Assembly: GCA_005792355.1 (NCBI GenBank)
Contig: SXSC01000121.1
Span: forward strand, 1 to 40,880
Direction: 5' to 3'
Length of the DNA stretch: 40,880 bases
Source of the DNA: Opitutaceae bacterium
GTDB lineage: Bacteria > Verrucomicrobiota > Verrucomicrobiia > Opitutales > Opitutaceae
The position numbers were made by a program, and so were the translations under genes. Shown here piece after piece: positions 7,587 to 16,715 of the stretch. Positions within the stretch are counted from its first letter, which is position 1. Every line of letters starts with the position of its first letter. The notes below the pieces were generated by a model. It saw only the letters and a program-made list of their open reading frames with translations, had not been told where the DNA came from and searched no databases.

Positions 7587-10553
7587 ATGAAATCCCCGTT
7601 CGTCGTCCCGCTCCTCGCTCTGTCCTTCGCCGTTTCGCTCCACGCCCAACCGGCCACCGGCATCATCCAAGGCCGGATTTTCAATCCCGCCACCCATGAG
7701 TACGTGCGCAACGCCGAGGTCCGGGTCGACGGCACCAACCTCGCCACCTACTCGGGCGACGATGGCTCGTACGTGCTCGCCAACGTTCCCGCCGGAGCGA
7801 TCGGCCTCGCCGTGACCTACACCGGCTACGAACCCGCCGCGGCGCGTCTCACCCTCGGCGCCGGTCTCACCGCCACGCGCGACTTCGAACTCAAGAGCGC
7901 GGTGTACCAGCCCGGCGCAAAACCCACCGCCAAGGACAGCCCCATCGTGCTTTCCCAGTTCGTCGTCTCGACCGAGCGCGAGGGCAACGCCAAGGCGATC
8001 ATGGACCAGCGCGCCGCGATCAACGTGAAAAACGTCATCGCCGCCGACAATTTCGGCGACATGACCGGCGGCAATATCGGCGAATTTATCAAGTACGTGC
8101 CGGGCGTCGTCATCGATTACAACCAGTCCGACGCCCGCGCCGTGCGGATCGGCGGCCTGGACCCGAAATACGTCGGCGTCAGCGTGGACGGCATGCGCAT
8201 GGCCAGCGCCCAGGGTGCCGCCTTTGGCGCCGACTCCCGGCAGTTCGAATTCGAGCAGTCGTCGATCAACAGCGTCGAGGCCATCGAGGTGAACAAGACC
8301 CTGACCGCCCGCCTGGAGGCCGATTCGCCCGCCGGCTCGATCAATCTCCGCAGCAAGAGCGCCTTCGATCGCAAGGGCCGCGACATCACCGCGCAGTTTT
8401 CGCTCACCGCCAACGAATATCAGATGACGCTCCGCCGCGTCCCGTCACCCACCAACGAACTCCGCCGCGTGGTGTTTCCCGGCGGGAACTTCAGCTTCGC
8501 CGACGTCTTCGGTGGCCGGCTCGGGGTACAGCTCAACGCCGGCGGTTCGACCATGTATGGTGAACAGGAGCAGATCACGCATGCCTACGATTTCTCCAAC
8601 GTCGCCACTGGCGAGCGCATCACCGGTCTCACGTTCAAGGATGCGCCCAAAGTCATCGAGCGCGCCTCCCTCGGCGCCACGTTCGACTACAAGATCACCC
8701 CGCGCCTCATCGCCTCGCTGCGCGTCACCGGCTCGCACCTGAGCGACGAATTCTACGCCCGCAATCTGCTCTTCACCGCCAACCTCGCGCAGATCGATCC
8801 GTCCTCCACGCTCACCAAGGTCATCGCCAACGCCACCGCCAACGCCAACACGCGCCTCAACGCCTCCAGCAACCACCGCAACAAGCGCAACGCCACGCTC
8901 ACCTACGTCGGCAAACTTGAATTCACCCGCGGCGATCTCACCCTCACCGCCGGCGGCGGCTACTCCCGCAGCCGCACGCACTACGAGGATTTGCGCGACG
9001 GCTATTTCCAGACCTCCACCCTCAGCCTCACCCGCCTGAGCTGGATGGCGGAGCGCACCAACACCAACTCCACCGAATGGACGGTCTCGCAACTCGCGGG
9101 GCGCCCATGGGGAGACATCGCCAACTGGGGTCGCGACGACGCCAACGCCAACAACATGGTCAGCACCGCGCGCGGCGGTCACAGCCAGGTCTTCGCCGGC
9201 AACCTCGACGCGAAGAAAACGTTCAACGTCGCCGGACTGCCCGTCCAGTTCCTCGCGGGCGCCAAGACGAAATTGACAACCTTCGACATCACCTGGGGCG
9301 GCACCCAGCGCTGGACCTTTGTCGGCCCGCGCGGTTCACAGATCGATCCGACGACCGTCCTGATCGACGAGTCCCGCCATCCTTACGACCCCAAGCGCGG
9401 CGGCAATGTCACCCAGCAAAACTTCCCGTGGCCCGACACCATCGCCATGGGCGCGCTCTTCAGGACAAACCCGGAACAGTTTGTGCCCGACACCGTCGCC
9501 AACTTCACCAACGCGTTCATCACTCCGCGCTCGGTCAAGGAGCAGATTGACGCCGGCTACCTCGAGGCCAACACGCGCTGGCACCAGCTGCGTTTCAACC
9601 TCGGCGCGCGCTTCGAACGCACGCGCACGATTGGCCGCACCTACGACGTCCTGCCCGCCGCCGCCGTGCGCGCCGCCGGGTACACCGCCGGCACGATTCC
9701 GTACACGATTTACCAATACCGCAACGGCGTGCGCCCTTCGACCTACGGCGCCTACGACAACCTGTTCCTCAGCGGCGGCGCGAAGTACTCACTGGCGCGC
9801 AACCTCGTTTTCCAGGTCGCCGGCAGCCAGTCAATCGGCCGGCCCAACTACGACAGCATCGCCGGCGTAATCGCGGTCAATGACACCACGCAGCGCGTCA
9901 CGCTGCCCAACCCGAATCTCAAGCCGGAGACCTCGGACAAGTTCTTCGCCAGCGTGCAATATTACCTCGAGCCCGCCGGCACGGTCACGGTCTCCGCCTA
10001 TAAACTCATCGTGGAAAACATGGGCACGATCAGCGCGCCGGTCACCGCCGAGGAGGCCGGCTACGCCGACGACACCGAGTACACCGGCTACTCGTTCTTC
10101 CGCGCATCGAATGCGTCCGCCACCCGCCGGATCAAGGGCCTCGATGTGGAATACAGCCAGCAACTCACCTTCCTCCCGGGATTCTGGCGCGGCTTCAGCG
10201 TCTTCGGCTCGGTGTCGCGCACCGTGCCCGACGTGCAGGTCGTCGACCTCATGTCGAAATCGGCCAACGGCGGTCTCCGTTTCAGCAATCACAAGTTCAA
10301 CAGTCAGCTGCGCTTCACCTGGACCGCCGCCCGCCTCACCTCCATCACCGCCGCGCGCACGCAATGGGAGCGCGAGCGCCTGATGTTCGACTTCAGTGGC
10401 GGCTACAAAATCAACCGCACCTACGAGTTCACCCTCAGTTGCCGCAACGTCTTCAACCAGGCCCTCGAATCCTACTTCAACGCCCCCGGCACCATCGCCT
10501 ACCAGGACAACTTCGGCGCCGTCTGGACGCTCGGCGTGCGCGGGCGCTTCTGA
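7587..10553 (+). CDS. TonB-dependent receptor (third, divergent type)
   Basis: A 988-residue outer-membrane receptor. The start at MKSPFVVPLLALSFAVSLHAQ gives a clean 20-residue signal peptide; the open frame upstream crosses the MITE-like repeat and is not protein-like. About 24-104 is a CarboxypepD_reg-like domain (GIIQGRIFNPATHEYV). A TonB-box-like stretch (VLSQFVVSTERE) follows, then a plug with PGVVIDYNQSDARAVRIGG and SPAGSINLRSKS, and a barrel ending TLGVRGRF. It is clearly different from the tandem pair on the minus strand. It lies 124 bp upstream of a metallohydrolase gene on the same strand, which may share its transcript and suggests that the import and processing of one substrate are linked. 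The substrate is unknown. Confidence 0.93.
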   Translation: MKSPFVVPLLALSFAVSLHAQPATGIIQGRIFNPATHEYVRNAEVRVDGTNLATYSGDDGSYVLANVPAGAIGLAVTYTGYEPAAARLTLGAGLTATRDFELKSAVYQPGAKPTAKDSPIVLSQFVVSTEREGNAKAIMDQRAAINVKNVIAADNFGDMTGGNIGEFIKYVPGVVIDYNQSDARAVRIGGLDPKYVGVSVDGMRMASAQGAAFGADSRQFEFEQSSINSVEAIEVNKTLTARLEADSPAGSINLRSKSAFDRKGRDITAQFSLTANEYQMTLRRVPSPTNELRRVVFPGGNFSFADVFGGRLGVQLNAGGSTMYGEQEQITHAYDFSNVATGERITGLTFKDAPKVIERASLGATFDYKITPRLIASLRVTGSHLSDEFYARNLLFTANLAQIDPSSTLTKVIANATANANTRLNASSNHRNKRNATLTYVGKLEFTRGDLTLTAGGGYSRSRTHYEDLRDGYFQTSTLSLTRLSWMAERTNTNSTEWTVSQLAGRPWGDIANWGRDDANANNMVSTARGGHSQVFAGNLDAKKTFNVAGLPVQFLAGAKTKLTTFDITWGGTQRWTFVGPRGSQIDPTTVLIDESRHPYDPKRGGNVTQQNFPWPDTIAMGALFRTNPEQFVPDTVANFTNAFITPRSVKEQIDAGYLEANTRWHQLRFNLGARFERTRTIGRTYDVLPAAAVRAAGYTAGTIPYTIYQYRNGVRPSTYGAYDNLFLSGGAKYSLARNLVFQVAGSQSIGRPNYDSIAGVIAVNDTTQRVTLPNPNLKPETSDKFFASVQYYLEPAGTVTVSAYKLIVENMGTISAPVTAEEAGYADDTEYTGYSFFRASNASATRRIKGLDVEYSQQLTFLPGFWRGFSVFGSVSRTVPDVQVVDLMSKSANGGLRFSNHKFNSQLRFTWTAARLTSITAARTQWERERLMFDFSGGYKINRTYEFTLSCRNVFNQALESYFNAPGTIAYQDNFGAVWTLGVRGRF

Positions 10554-10677
10554 GTCGAAGATTTCGCGCCACCGCACCGGCGCCAACCAAAGCCCAGCCA
10601 TCTGGTTTCAACCGCGAAGCTGGCGACGGCGGCGCGATCTTTCAAGGGGCGCAAACAGGTTCTCGGGTGCGAGGTTG

Positions 10678-12345
10678 ATGGGGCGGTGGGAAGACTCGCG
10701 CCTTGACCGCGCGCGACGCCGAGCCTTGGCTGCGGGCATCGTGAAGTTCGCGAGCAAACCCCTCCTCGCCGCCGCCCTCCTGGGAGCCGCCGCCGCCCAC
10801 GAACTGCCCCACGCCCAACAGGGCGTGCCCGCGCCGCCCCCCACCGTCGACCCGGGCGCCAACGCCGCCCTGTTGCGTATCCGGATTATCGATGCCGTCA
10901 CCCGCCAGCCCGCCGCCGCCACCGTGTGCGTCAACGGCGGCAACCAGGAGCCCGACGACGATCCCCTGCAGGCCTTCAGCCTGCGCCGGAGCGCCAACCG
11001 CCACAAGGGCGCGATCCGGCTGCGGGAGATTCCCTACTACTTTTACGCCGACGGCGCCTGCGCCGTGCGCGTGCCGCCCGGGCCGGCGACCGTCGTCGTC
11101 CGCAAGGGCTATGAATACCGGCCGGTCGAGGTTACGCTGTCCCCGGCGCCGCGGGAGACGGTCGACGTCGAGGTTCTGCTCGAACGTTCGATCGACATGG
11201 CCGCGCTCGGCTGGTACTCGGGCGACACCCACATCCACTGGGAACGCACCGGCCGGAACGACGACGCCCTCCTCGCGGTCACTTCCGCCAAGGACATCCG
11301 CTACGCCTTCCTGCTCTCGATGAACACGCGCGGCTACGGCGCCGGCGGCCGCGAGTACGAGTCGTTCCTTCAGCACCCGGGCGTCGGCGACGGCACGCTG
11401 GCGCGCCGCGGACCCTACCACCTCACCTCCGGCCAGGAATACCGCACGTCCCGGCTCGGCCACGTGACGATCGCGCTGCCCGACCGCATGGTGCCGGCCG
11501 GCGGCCTGACACCGGACGTCGACCGCGGGCCGTCGCTCGCCACCATCGCCGACCAGACGCACGCGCTGCGCGGATTCATCGGGCTCGCGCACGGCGGCTA
11601 TTTCGACCAGGAGGCCGACGGCCTGCTGCTCGCCAACAAACTCGACTACCTCGAACTGCTCCAGTTCGGCGAATACCGCAGCCTCGGGCTCCCCGGGTGG
11701 TACGATTACCTGAACATCGGCTATCGGCTGCCCATCGTGGGTGCCTCGGATTTCCCGCCCACGCGCGAACTCTCCAGCGAAATGACCTATGCGTGGAGCG
11801 ACACCGTACCGACGCCGCGCGGTTTCGCCGAGGCGCTTGCCGCCGGGCGCAGCTTTGCCACCTCCGGCCCGCTGCTTTTCCTCACCGTCGACGGGCAGCA
11901 GCCCGGCGCCATCCTCCGGCACCCGGAAAAAACCTCCCCGGCGCTCACCATCGATCTGCGCCTGCACAGTCCGCAGTACCCGGTGCGTCACCTCGATCTC
12001 ATCGTCAACGGCGAGATCGTCGAGCGGCGTTTCGACCCCGCAGGCCGCACCGAGTGGGCCCTGCGCCACCGCCTCACGCTGCGTACCAGCAGCTGGATCG
12101 CCGCCCGCGCCCACGGCGCCGCCGGCACCGACGCCCACACGAACCCCGTGTATGTGTATGTCGGGGACACGCGCCCCTTCCAACCGGCCAGCGCCCGGCA
12201 GATCGTCGCGCGCCTCGACGGCTCCATCGCCGCCATCCCGCTCCCCGGGGTGGTCGCCCGGCTCAAGACGCTCAAGGCGGATTTGGAGGCGTTGATCCAG
12301 GATCCACGCCGCTCCCGCCTGCCGCTCCCGTCGGTCACGCCCTGA
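10678..12345 (+). CDS. CehA/McbA-family metallohydrolase (PHP-like), exported
   Basis: Residues 182-187 read GDTHIH, the metal-binding motif of CehA/McbA-type PHP-superfamily phosphoesterase-like proteins. Further family features follow: SGQEYRTSRLGHVTIAL, GFIGLAHGGYF and VGASDFPPTRE, which supply His and Asp ligands. Upstream of the catalytic domain (about 60-170) is a beta-rich region resembling a carboxypeptidase-regulatory fold. A C-terminal beta-rich portion contains LDLIVNGEIVERR. Residues 23-47 look like a signal peptide. ATG 10678 has GAGG just upstream; GTG 10741 is an alternative start that would put the signal peptide at the N-terminus (VKFASKPLLAAALLG). It follows a TonB receptor by 124 bp and probably acts in the periplasm. 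The exact substrate cannot be told from sequence. Confidence 0.82.
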   Translation: MGRWEDSRLDRARRRALAAGIVKFASKPLLAAALLGAAAAHELPHAQQGVPAPPPTVDPGANAALLRIRIIDAVTRQPAAATVCVNGGNQEPDDDPLQAFSLRRSANRHKGAIRLREIPYYFYADGACAVRVPPGPATVVVRKGYEYRPVEVTLSPAPRETVDVEVLLERSIDMAALGWYSGDTHIHWERTGRNDDALLAVTSAKDIRYAFLLSMNTRGYGAGGREYESFLQHPGVGDGTLARRGPYHLTSGQEYRTSRLGHVTIALPDRMVPAGGLTPDVDRGPSLATIADQTHALRGFIGLAHGGYFDQEADGLLLANKLDYLELLQFGEYRSLGLPGWYDYLNIGYRLPIVGASDFPPTRELSSEMTYAWSDTVPTPRGFAEALAAGRSFATSGPLLFLTVDGQQPGAILRHPEKTSPALTIDLRLHSPQYPVRHLDLIVNGEIVERRFDPAGRTEWALRHRLTLRTSSWIAARAHGAAGTDAHTNPVYVYVGDTRPFQPASARQIVARLDGSIAAIPLPGVVARLKTLKADLEALIQDPRRSRLPLPSVTP

Positions 12346-12453
12346 AGCGCGATTTACCCGCCATCTTTTTGCCAAAATGATTGGCGGTTTGGGGTTTTAT
12401 TCCCCTGCCACCGATTCCTTTGCCATGGGATTGATCCTGGTTCCTGGTTTTGG

Positions 12454-12531
12454 CCTCCCGCAGATTCAGAAAGACCACAGATGGCCGGATTCCGGGCTTT
12501 GCATCTGTGGCCTTTCTGAATCTGTGGGCGG
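12454..12531. repeat. 78-bp dispersed palindrome, copy 1
   Basis: The two arms are roughly 30 nt each (left arm contains GCAGATTCAGAAAGACCACA, right arm contains CTTTCTGAATCTGTGGG) around an 18-nt centre. Near-identical 78-bp copies occur at 27806-27883 and 40533-40610. This copy is the most diverged at its centre. Confidence 0.85.
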
Positions 12532-12662
12532 TCATATATTTCAATCGGTGGCTGGGACCGGCCACCAGACCATCAACTCCCGCAAACCAGGCCGCCGGAT
12601 TTATCCTGAAACAATTTTCCGAGAAGATCGTGACGCGCTACACCCGGGGGCACGGGCGGAAA

Positions 12663-12709
12663 CATCATTTTACCTCTGCCTTGGGTGTGGGGAGGGAGGT
12701 AAAATGATG
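12663..12709. repeat. 14-bp perfect hairpin
   Basis: CATCATTTTACCTC at 12663-12676 is exactly inverted at 12696-12709, with a 19-nt spacer. No T-run follows, so it is more likely a repeat element than a terminator. Confidence 0.6.
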
Positions 12710-12809
12710 GCGGAAGAGGCACGTGTTCTGCGTCGCGCTCTTCCCTGAAAACGGATGCCGCTTTTTCGCCATGATGGCGGCCGCGATCCAATCGTCCCCG
12801 GGCCAGTTA

Positions 12810-12869
12810 GCCACAAAAAGCACAAAAAACGGACGCCTCTTTTTGCGCCTTTTTGTGTTTTTTGTGGCC
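12810..12869. repeat. A/T-rich imperfect inverted repeat
   Basis: GCCACAAAAAGCACAAAAA near the left end pairs with TTTTTGTGTTTTTTGTGGC at the right end with one mismatch. It is a palindromic intergenic element of unknown role. Confidence 0.55.
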
Positions 12870-13328
12870 AGCCCCTCCGAGAATTAGGTTTGGTTGCGGC
12901 CCTGCCGCGCTACCCCGGGCTCGCGACGATCACGGATGACGGCAGAAACAGGATGGGCAGAAAAAGGGAAACGCCTGAACCACGCCTGCAGCGCGCCCGC
13001 CAGTGCAGAATCAAGGCCCCCCGACTCCGCTCTTTTTCTGCCAAGCCTTTTCCTGCCCTCCGGTTTTTTCGGCCCATGAACTGCAGCGACCCCGAGACAC
13101 AACTGCGTTCTCCAATCTCTGTCCATGCATGGTTTCTCGTCTGCGGCATGACGACGTCGCGCATCCGCACTCTCCGCCGACCAGCCTGGAGGCAAAACCA
13201 TGTGGGGTAAAAACTCCAAGCGCGATGCCGGCATCTTTTCCCTCCCTGGCCTGGTGGTGCGCGTGCGGATTCGATTCACTTGCCTGCCGGCGAAAAAGCG
13301 CCGCGTATTTCGGGCGAAGCCCGCTCCG

Positions 13329-13691
13329 TCACCTGCTCGCGCACACGAGCCCCAACGCGATCGCGCCCGGCACCGCCTGCACCCACAGAATCTTCCGATG
13401 CGCCGTCGCCGCGCCAAAAATTCCCGCCATGATCACGCAGCCCAGGAAGAAGATCTTCACCGGATGGCCGTCCACCGGCCCCGCGTAAACGCCCCACCCC
13501 AAACCGGCGGCGAGAAATCCGTTGTAGAGCCCCTGATTCGCCGCGAGCGACTTCGACGCCAGCGCGAATTCCGGCGTGAGCCCAAACACGCGCCGCCCCA
13601 GCGGCTTCGTCCAGAAAAACATTTCCAGCACCAGAAAATAAACGTGCAACGCCGCCACGCCCAACACCACGCCCGAGGAAAAAGTATTCAT
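13329..13691 (-). CDS. DUF1304 family membrane protein
   Basis: A 120-residue integral membrane protein starting MNTFSSGVVLGVAALHVYF. It has the family features: an N-terminal helix with HVYFLVLEMFFW, then FGLTPEFALASKSLAANQGLYNGFLAAGL, a short loop, and two further hydrophobic helices (FFLGCVIMAGIFGAAT, LWVQAVPGAIALGLV). It matches the usual length of DUF1304 (about 120 residues, four TM segments). Function is unknown in the family. It is transcribed divergently from the sulfatase gene that starts at 13880. Confidence 0.88.
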   Translation of the reverse strand: MNTFSSGVVLGVAALHVYFLVLEMFFWTKPLGRRVFGLTPEFALASKSLAANQGLYNGFLAAGLGWGVYAGPVDGHPVKIFFLGCVIMAGIFGAATAHRKILWVQAVPGAIALGLVCASR

Positions 13692-13879
13692 CCCGCCGAC
13701 CCTGCTGCAGCGACGACCGGTCGCAACCCCGAACTCCCGCCCCGCTGCACGCGCTTCTCCCGGCACCCAAATTTCCGCGGGCGGAATCGCGCCGGCCCAC
13801 CTCTCGGGCTGGCGCGGATCGAATGCACACCGAACTCGCCAGCCGGCGCGGCCGGCTGCACGCTCCGCCTTCCCTCCCC

Positions 13880-15382
13880 ATGATGTCCCAACTGCTCCGG
13901 GTTCCGCTCTCCCTCGCCGCCCTGGCGATCGCCTCGGCCGCCGACCACCCGCCGCGTCGCCCAAACATCCTCTGGCTCGCCGGCGAAAATCTCGCGCACG
14001 ACCTCGGTTGCTACGGCGCGCCCAACGTGCGCACGCCGCACCTGGATCGCCTCGCCGCCGAGGGGGTGCGCTACACAAATGTCATCGCCACCAATCCCAC
14101 CTGCGCGCCCAGCCGCTCCGCGTTCTTCACCGGCATGTATCAAACGAGCACGGACACGCATCCCATGCGCTCGCACCGCAGTGATGCCTACCGCCTGCCG
14201 GAGGGCGTCCGACCCGTGACGCACCGGCTGCGCGACGCGGGCTATTTCACGGCCAACCTCAAGACGCTTGACGGAAAGAAAATCGGCACCGGGAAACTCG
14301 ACCTGAACTTCGTCAACGAAGGCCCGATCTACCACGAAAACTCCGGCGACTGGGCCGCGCTGCCGCCCGACCGCCCGTTCTTCGCCGTCGTCAACGCCCT
14401 GGAGTCCGAATACGACATCTACGATCGACAGACGTGGAAGCATCCGCGCCCGGAGTGGGTGGGCGAGCGGGAGCACGAGAAAATCGCCACGCCGGCGAAC
14501 GTCGCGCCCCCGCCGTATTATCCCGATCATCCCGTGGTGCGCGAGGAGTGGGCGCGTTACCTGAATTCCGTGTCCGGCATGGACAAACGCTTCGGCGTCG
14601 TGCTCGACAAACTGCGCGCCGAGGGCCGGGAGGACGACACGGTCATTATTTTCTTTGGCGACAACGGCCGCCTTGAGCCGCGTGGCATCCACTGGTGCTA
14701 CGACAGCGGTCTGCGCGTACCGTTGATCATTCGCTGGCCGAAGAACTTTCCCGCGCCGCCGCAGCTCCGGCCCGGCACCGTGAACGACGAGATGGTCAGC
14801 CTCCTCGATCTCACCGCCACCACGCTCGCAATCGCGGGAGTACCGCGACCGATGTTGATGCAAAGCCGCAGTCTCGTCGGAGAGCGGACCACTCCGCCGC
14901 GCAGTTACGTGTTCGCCGCGCGCGATCGCATCGACGAGACCGAGCAGCGCATCCGCTCCGTGCACGATCCGCGCTATCACTACATCCGCACGCTCAGCAC
15001 CGGCCCCACCTTTGCCTCGCTCAATCGCTACAAGGAAAAGTGCTTTCCGATCTACCCGCTCATGCGCCAGCTCCAGGCGGAGGGCAGACTCACCGGCCCG
15101 CCCTTGGAACTGATGCAGCGCACCGGGCCGGGCGAGGAACTCTACGATCTCCGCTCCGATCCGCATGAAATCAAGAACCTGGCGCGCTCCACCCAGCCCG
15201 CGCATCGCGAAGCCCTGGTTCGTTTGCGCGCGGCTCTCGATACGTGGACGATCGAAACGGGCGATCGCGGGCACATCCCCGAACCCCGCGAAGTCGTCGC
15301 ACCCTTTGCCCAGGAAATGCACGACTGGTTCGGCACGCCGGCGTGGGCGCGGGACCGCGCTGCGAAGTCAGCCGGGAAGTGA
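13880..15382 (+). CDS. Secreted sulfatase (formylglycine type, atypical N-terminal metal site)
   Basis: A 500-residue alkaline-phosphatase-superfamily sulfatase. The start MMSQLLRVPLSLAALAIASA gives a signal peptide. Cys75 in NPTCAPSRSAFFTG is the C-x-P-S-R motif that is oxidised to formylglycine, and FFGDNG (258-263) gives the C-terminal metal ligands Asp and Asn. The N-terminal motif, usually two adjacent Asp, reads AGENLAHDLGCYG, so Glu36-Asn37 stand in their place. Some sulfatase subfamilies have such a variant, so activity is not excluded. The Cys-type motif needs a formylglycine-generating enzyme or anaerobic maturase, neither of which is in the window. It is convergent with a beta-propeller gene ending 10 bp away. 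It probably desulfates a carbohydrate in the periplasm or outside. Confidence 0.9.
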   Translation: MMSQLLRVPLSLAALAIASAADHPPRRPNILWLAGENLAHDLGCYGAPNVRTPHLDRLAAEGVRYTNVIATNPTCAPSRSAFFTGMYQTSTDTHPMRSHRSDAYRLPEGVRPVTHRLRDAGYFTANLKTLDGKKIGTGKLDLNFVNEGPIYHENSGDWAALPPDRPFFAVVNALESEYDIYDRQTWKHPRPEWVGEREHEKIATPANVAPPPYYPDHPVVREEWARYLNSVSGMDKRFGVVLDKLRAEGREDDTVIIFFGDNGRLEPRGIHWCYDSGLRVPLIIRWPKNFPAPPQLRPGTVNDEMVSLLDLTATTLAIAGVPRPMLMQSRSLVGERTTPPRSYVFAARDRIDETEQRIRSVHDPRYHYIRTLSTGPTFASLNRYKEKCFPIYPLMRQLQAEGRLTGPPLELMQRTGPGEELYDLRSDPHEIKNLARSTQPAHREALVRLRAALDTWTIETGDRGHIPEPREVVAPFAQEMHDWFGTPAWARDRAAKSAGK

Positions 15383-15392
15383 GGCGCCCGTC

Positions 15393-16715
15393 TTACCGCG
15401 CCGCCGCGCCGAGTGGGATGCAGACCAGCTGCGAGTCGTTCCGCGCAAACAGGCTCCGGTGCGCATACGCCGGATGCGACCATGCGATGGGGTGATCCCG
15501 GCCCCGCAACTTCGTTTCCGGCGTGAGGAAGCGGGCGCTGCTGATTCGCTCAAAGCCCCGCGGGGTCAGCCGGGCGATGACAATCTCGCCCTTTTCCGTC
15601 GTGATCCACGTACGGTCGCCGTTTTGGACAAAGTAGGCCGTGGCCCAGCGGCCGTTGGCCAGCAACGTGGTGTCTTCCCACACCCGATCGCCGTTCGCGA
15701 GATTCACACACCGCATCTCGCCATAGCTGTCGATGCCGTAGGCGTGGCCGTCCCGGATGAACGGCGTCATGATGATGCTGTGCAGCGCATCGGTCTTGCG
15801 CTCACTCACTCCCGCCCGCTTCCAGAGCAATTCCGGCGGACTGAAGTCAGGTTTCAGACCGTATAGCATCGCTCCATCGTAAAACGCACTGAGGAATACC
15901 CTCCCGCCTGTCTCATCCAATACCGGATCGGGGACATTGAGGATCATCTTGGCCGGTTTGTAGGCCACGTGCCAGAGCACCTTGCCCGTGGCGGGCTCAA
16001 GGCACGCCAGCCATTGCGCGGTCCAAGCCAGCACCACGTCGCGCCCACCCTGCCGGACCAGGCGCGGGGCGGAGTAGGATGCCTTGCCATCCAGCGCGCG
16101 CCAGCGCTCCTGCCCGGTCTTCACGTCGAGCGCGACCAAACACGCGTCCGGCTGGCCGCCGATCTGAAAGATCACGAGGTCGCCCACGACCAACGGCGCG
16201 GCGGTGACGGCCCAGACGTTGATGCCTGCCTTGAAGTCCGCGGCGAGATCCCGCTGCCACAGCACCCGGCCGTCGGTCACATCGAGCGCGTGCGCGTGCC
16301 CCATCGACCCGAAGGCAAATGCGCGACCATCCGCCACCGTCACCGCGGCGCGCGGCCCGAGCGCGTAATCGATGTCACGATACACGCAGGGGTACGCCTG
16401 CGTCCATAGCGGCCGGCCGGTCGTCCGGTCGAAGCACAACACCCGCTCCTGCGGCTCGGGCGTCGTCACGCGATCCGTCAGGAAGACCCGCTCCCCCGCC
16501 ACCGTCGGCCCGCTGTAACCCGGCCCGATCGCCGCGGTCCAGGCCGGTTTCAACTCGGCGCTGGCGAACGACGCGACGATCCCTGTCTCGCGCCAGACTC
16601 CATCGCGCTCCGGCCCGCGCCATTGCGGCCAGTCGTCGGCCCGGGTGGGAGGGGCGGACAGCATCGTCAGGCCGAGGCTGAACAAGAGAGGGCAAATGGG
16701 GTTGCAGCGTGGCAT
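15393..16715 (-). CDS. Secreted PQQ-like beta-propeller protein
   Basis: A 440-residue exported protein starting MPRCNPICPLLFSLGLTML, with a signal peptide ending PPTRA. It opens with DDWPQWRGPERDGVW, the characteristic start of a large verrucomicrobial/planctomycete family of quinoprotein-like eight-bladed propellers. Repeats such as TTGRPLWTQ, TDGRVLWQRD, KTGQERW and ATGKVLWH mark individual blades. Residues needed for PQQ binding in true alcohol dehydrogenases (the adjacent Cys pair) are not visible, so it is better described as a BamB/PQQ-like repeat protein than as a dehydrogenase. Two further members lie at 18112-19461 and 28088-29335. The N-terminal extension upstream of 16715 overlaps a REP-like repeat and is not real. 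Confidence 0.88.
   Translation of the reverse strand: MPRCNPICPLLFSLGLTMLSAPPTRADDWPQWRGPERDGVWRETGIVASFASAELKPAWTAAIGPGYSGPTVAGERVFLTDRVTTPEPQERVLCFDRTTGRPLWTQAYPCVYRDIDYALGPRAAVTVADGRAFAFGSMGHAHALDVTDGRVLWQRDLAADFKAGINVWAVTAAPLVVGDLVIFQIGGQPDACLVALDVKTGQERWRALDGKASYSAPRLVRQGGRDVVLAWTAQWLACLEPATGKVLWHVAYKPAKMILNVPDPVLDETGGRVFLSAFYDGAMLYGLKPDFSPPELLWKRAGVSERKTDALHSIIMTPFIRDGHAYGIDSYGEMRCVNLANGDRVWEDTTLLANGRWATAYFVQNGDRTWITTEKGEIVIARLTPRGFERISSARFLTPETKLRGRDHPIAWSHPAYAHRSLFARNDSQLVCIPLGAAAR

Larger units (their letters stand above)
12346..13328. other. Gene-free, repeat-rich intergenic region
   Basis: No open frame here shows a recognisable protein. The region contains a 78-bp palindrome (12454-12531), a 14-bp perfect hairpin, an A/T-rich hairpin and a short inverted string around 12360-12392 (CGCCATCTTTTTGCC... 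GATTGGCGG). The remainder (12880-13328) shows no convincing feature. Confidence 0.7.

Noticed and set aside
10642-12375. 577-codon minus-strand frame opposite the metallohydrolase
   Set aside because: The plus strand carries GDTHIH and other family motifs; the minus frame has none.
12884-13417. Several Arg-rich frames in the gap after the metallohydrolase
   Set aside because: They lie in a palindrome-rich intergenic region, show no domains, and are not conserved in layout.
13688-15322. 544-codon minus-strand frame opposite the sulfatase
   Set aside because: It is a shadow of the sulfatase, which has its signal peptide and active-site motif on the plus strand.
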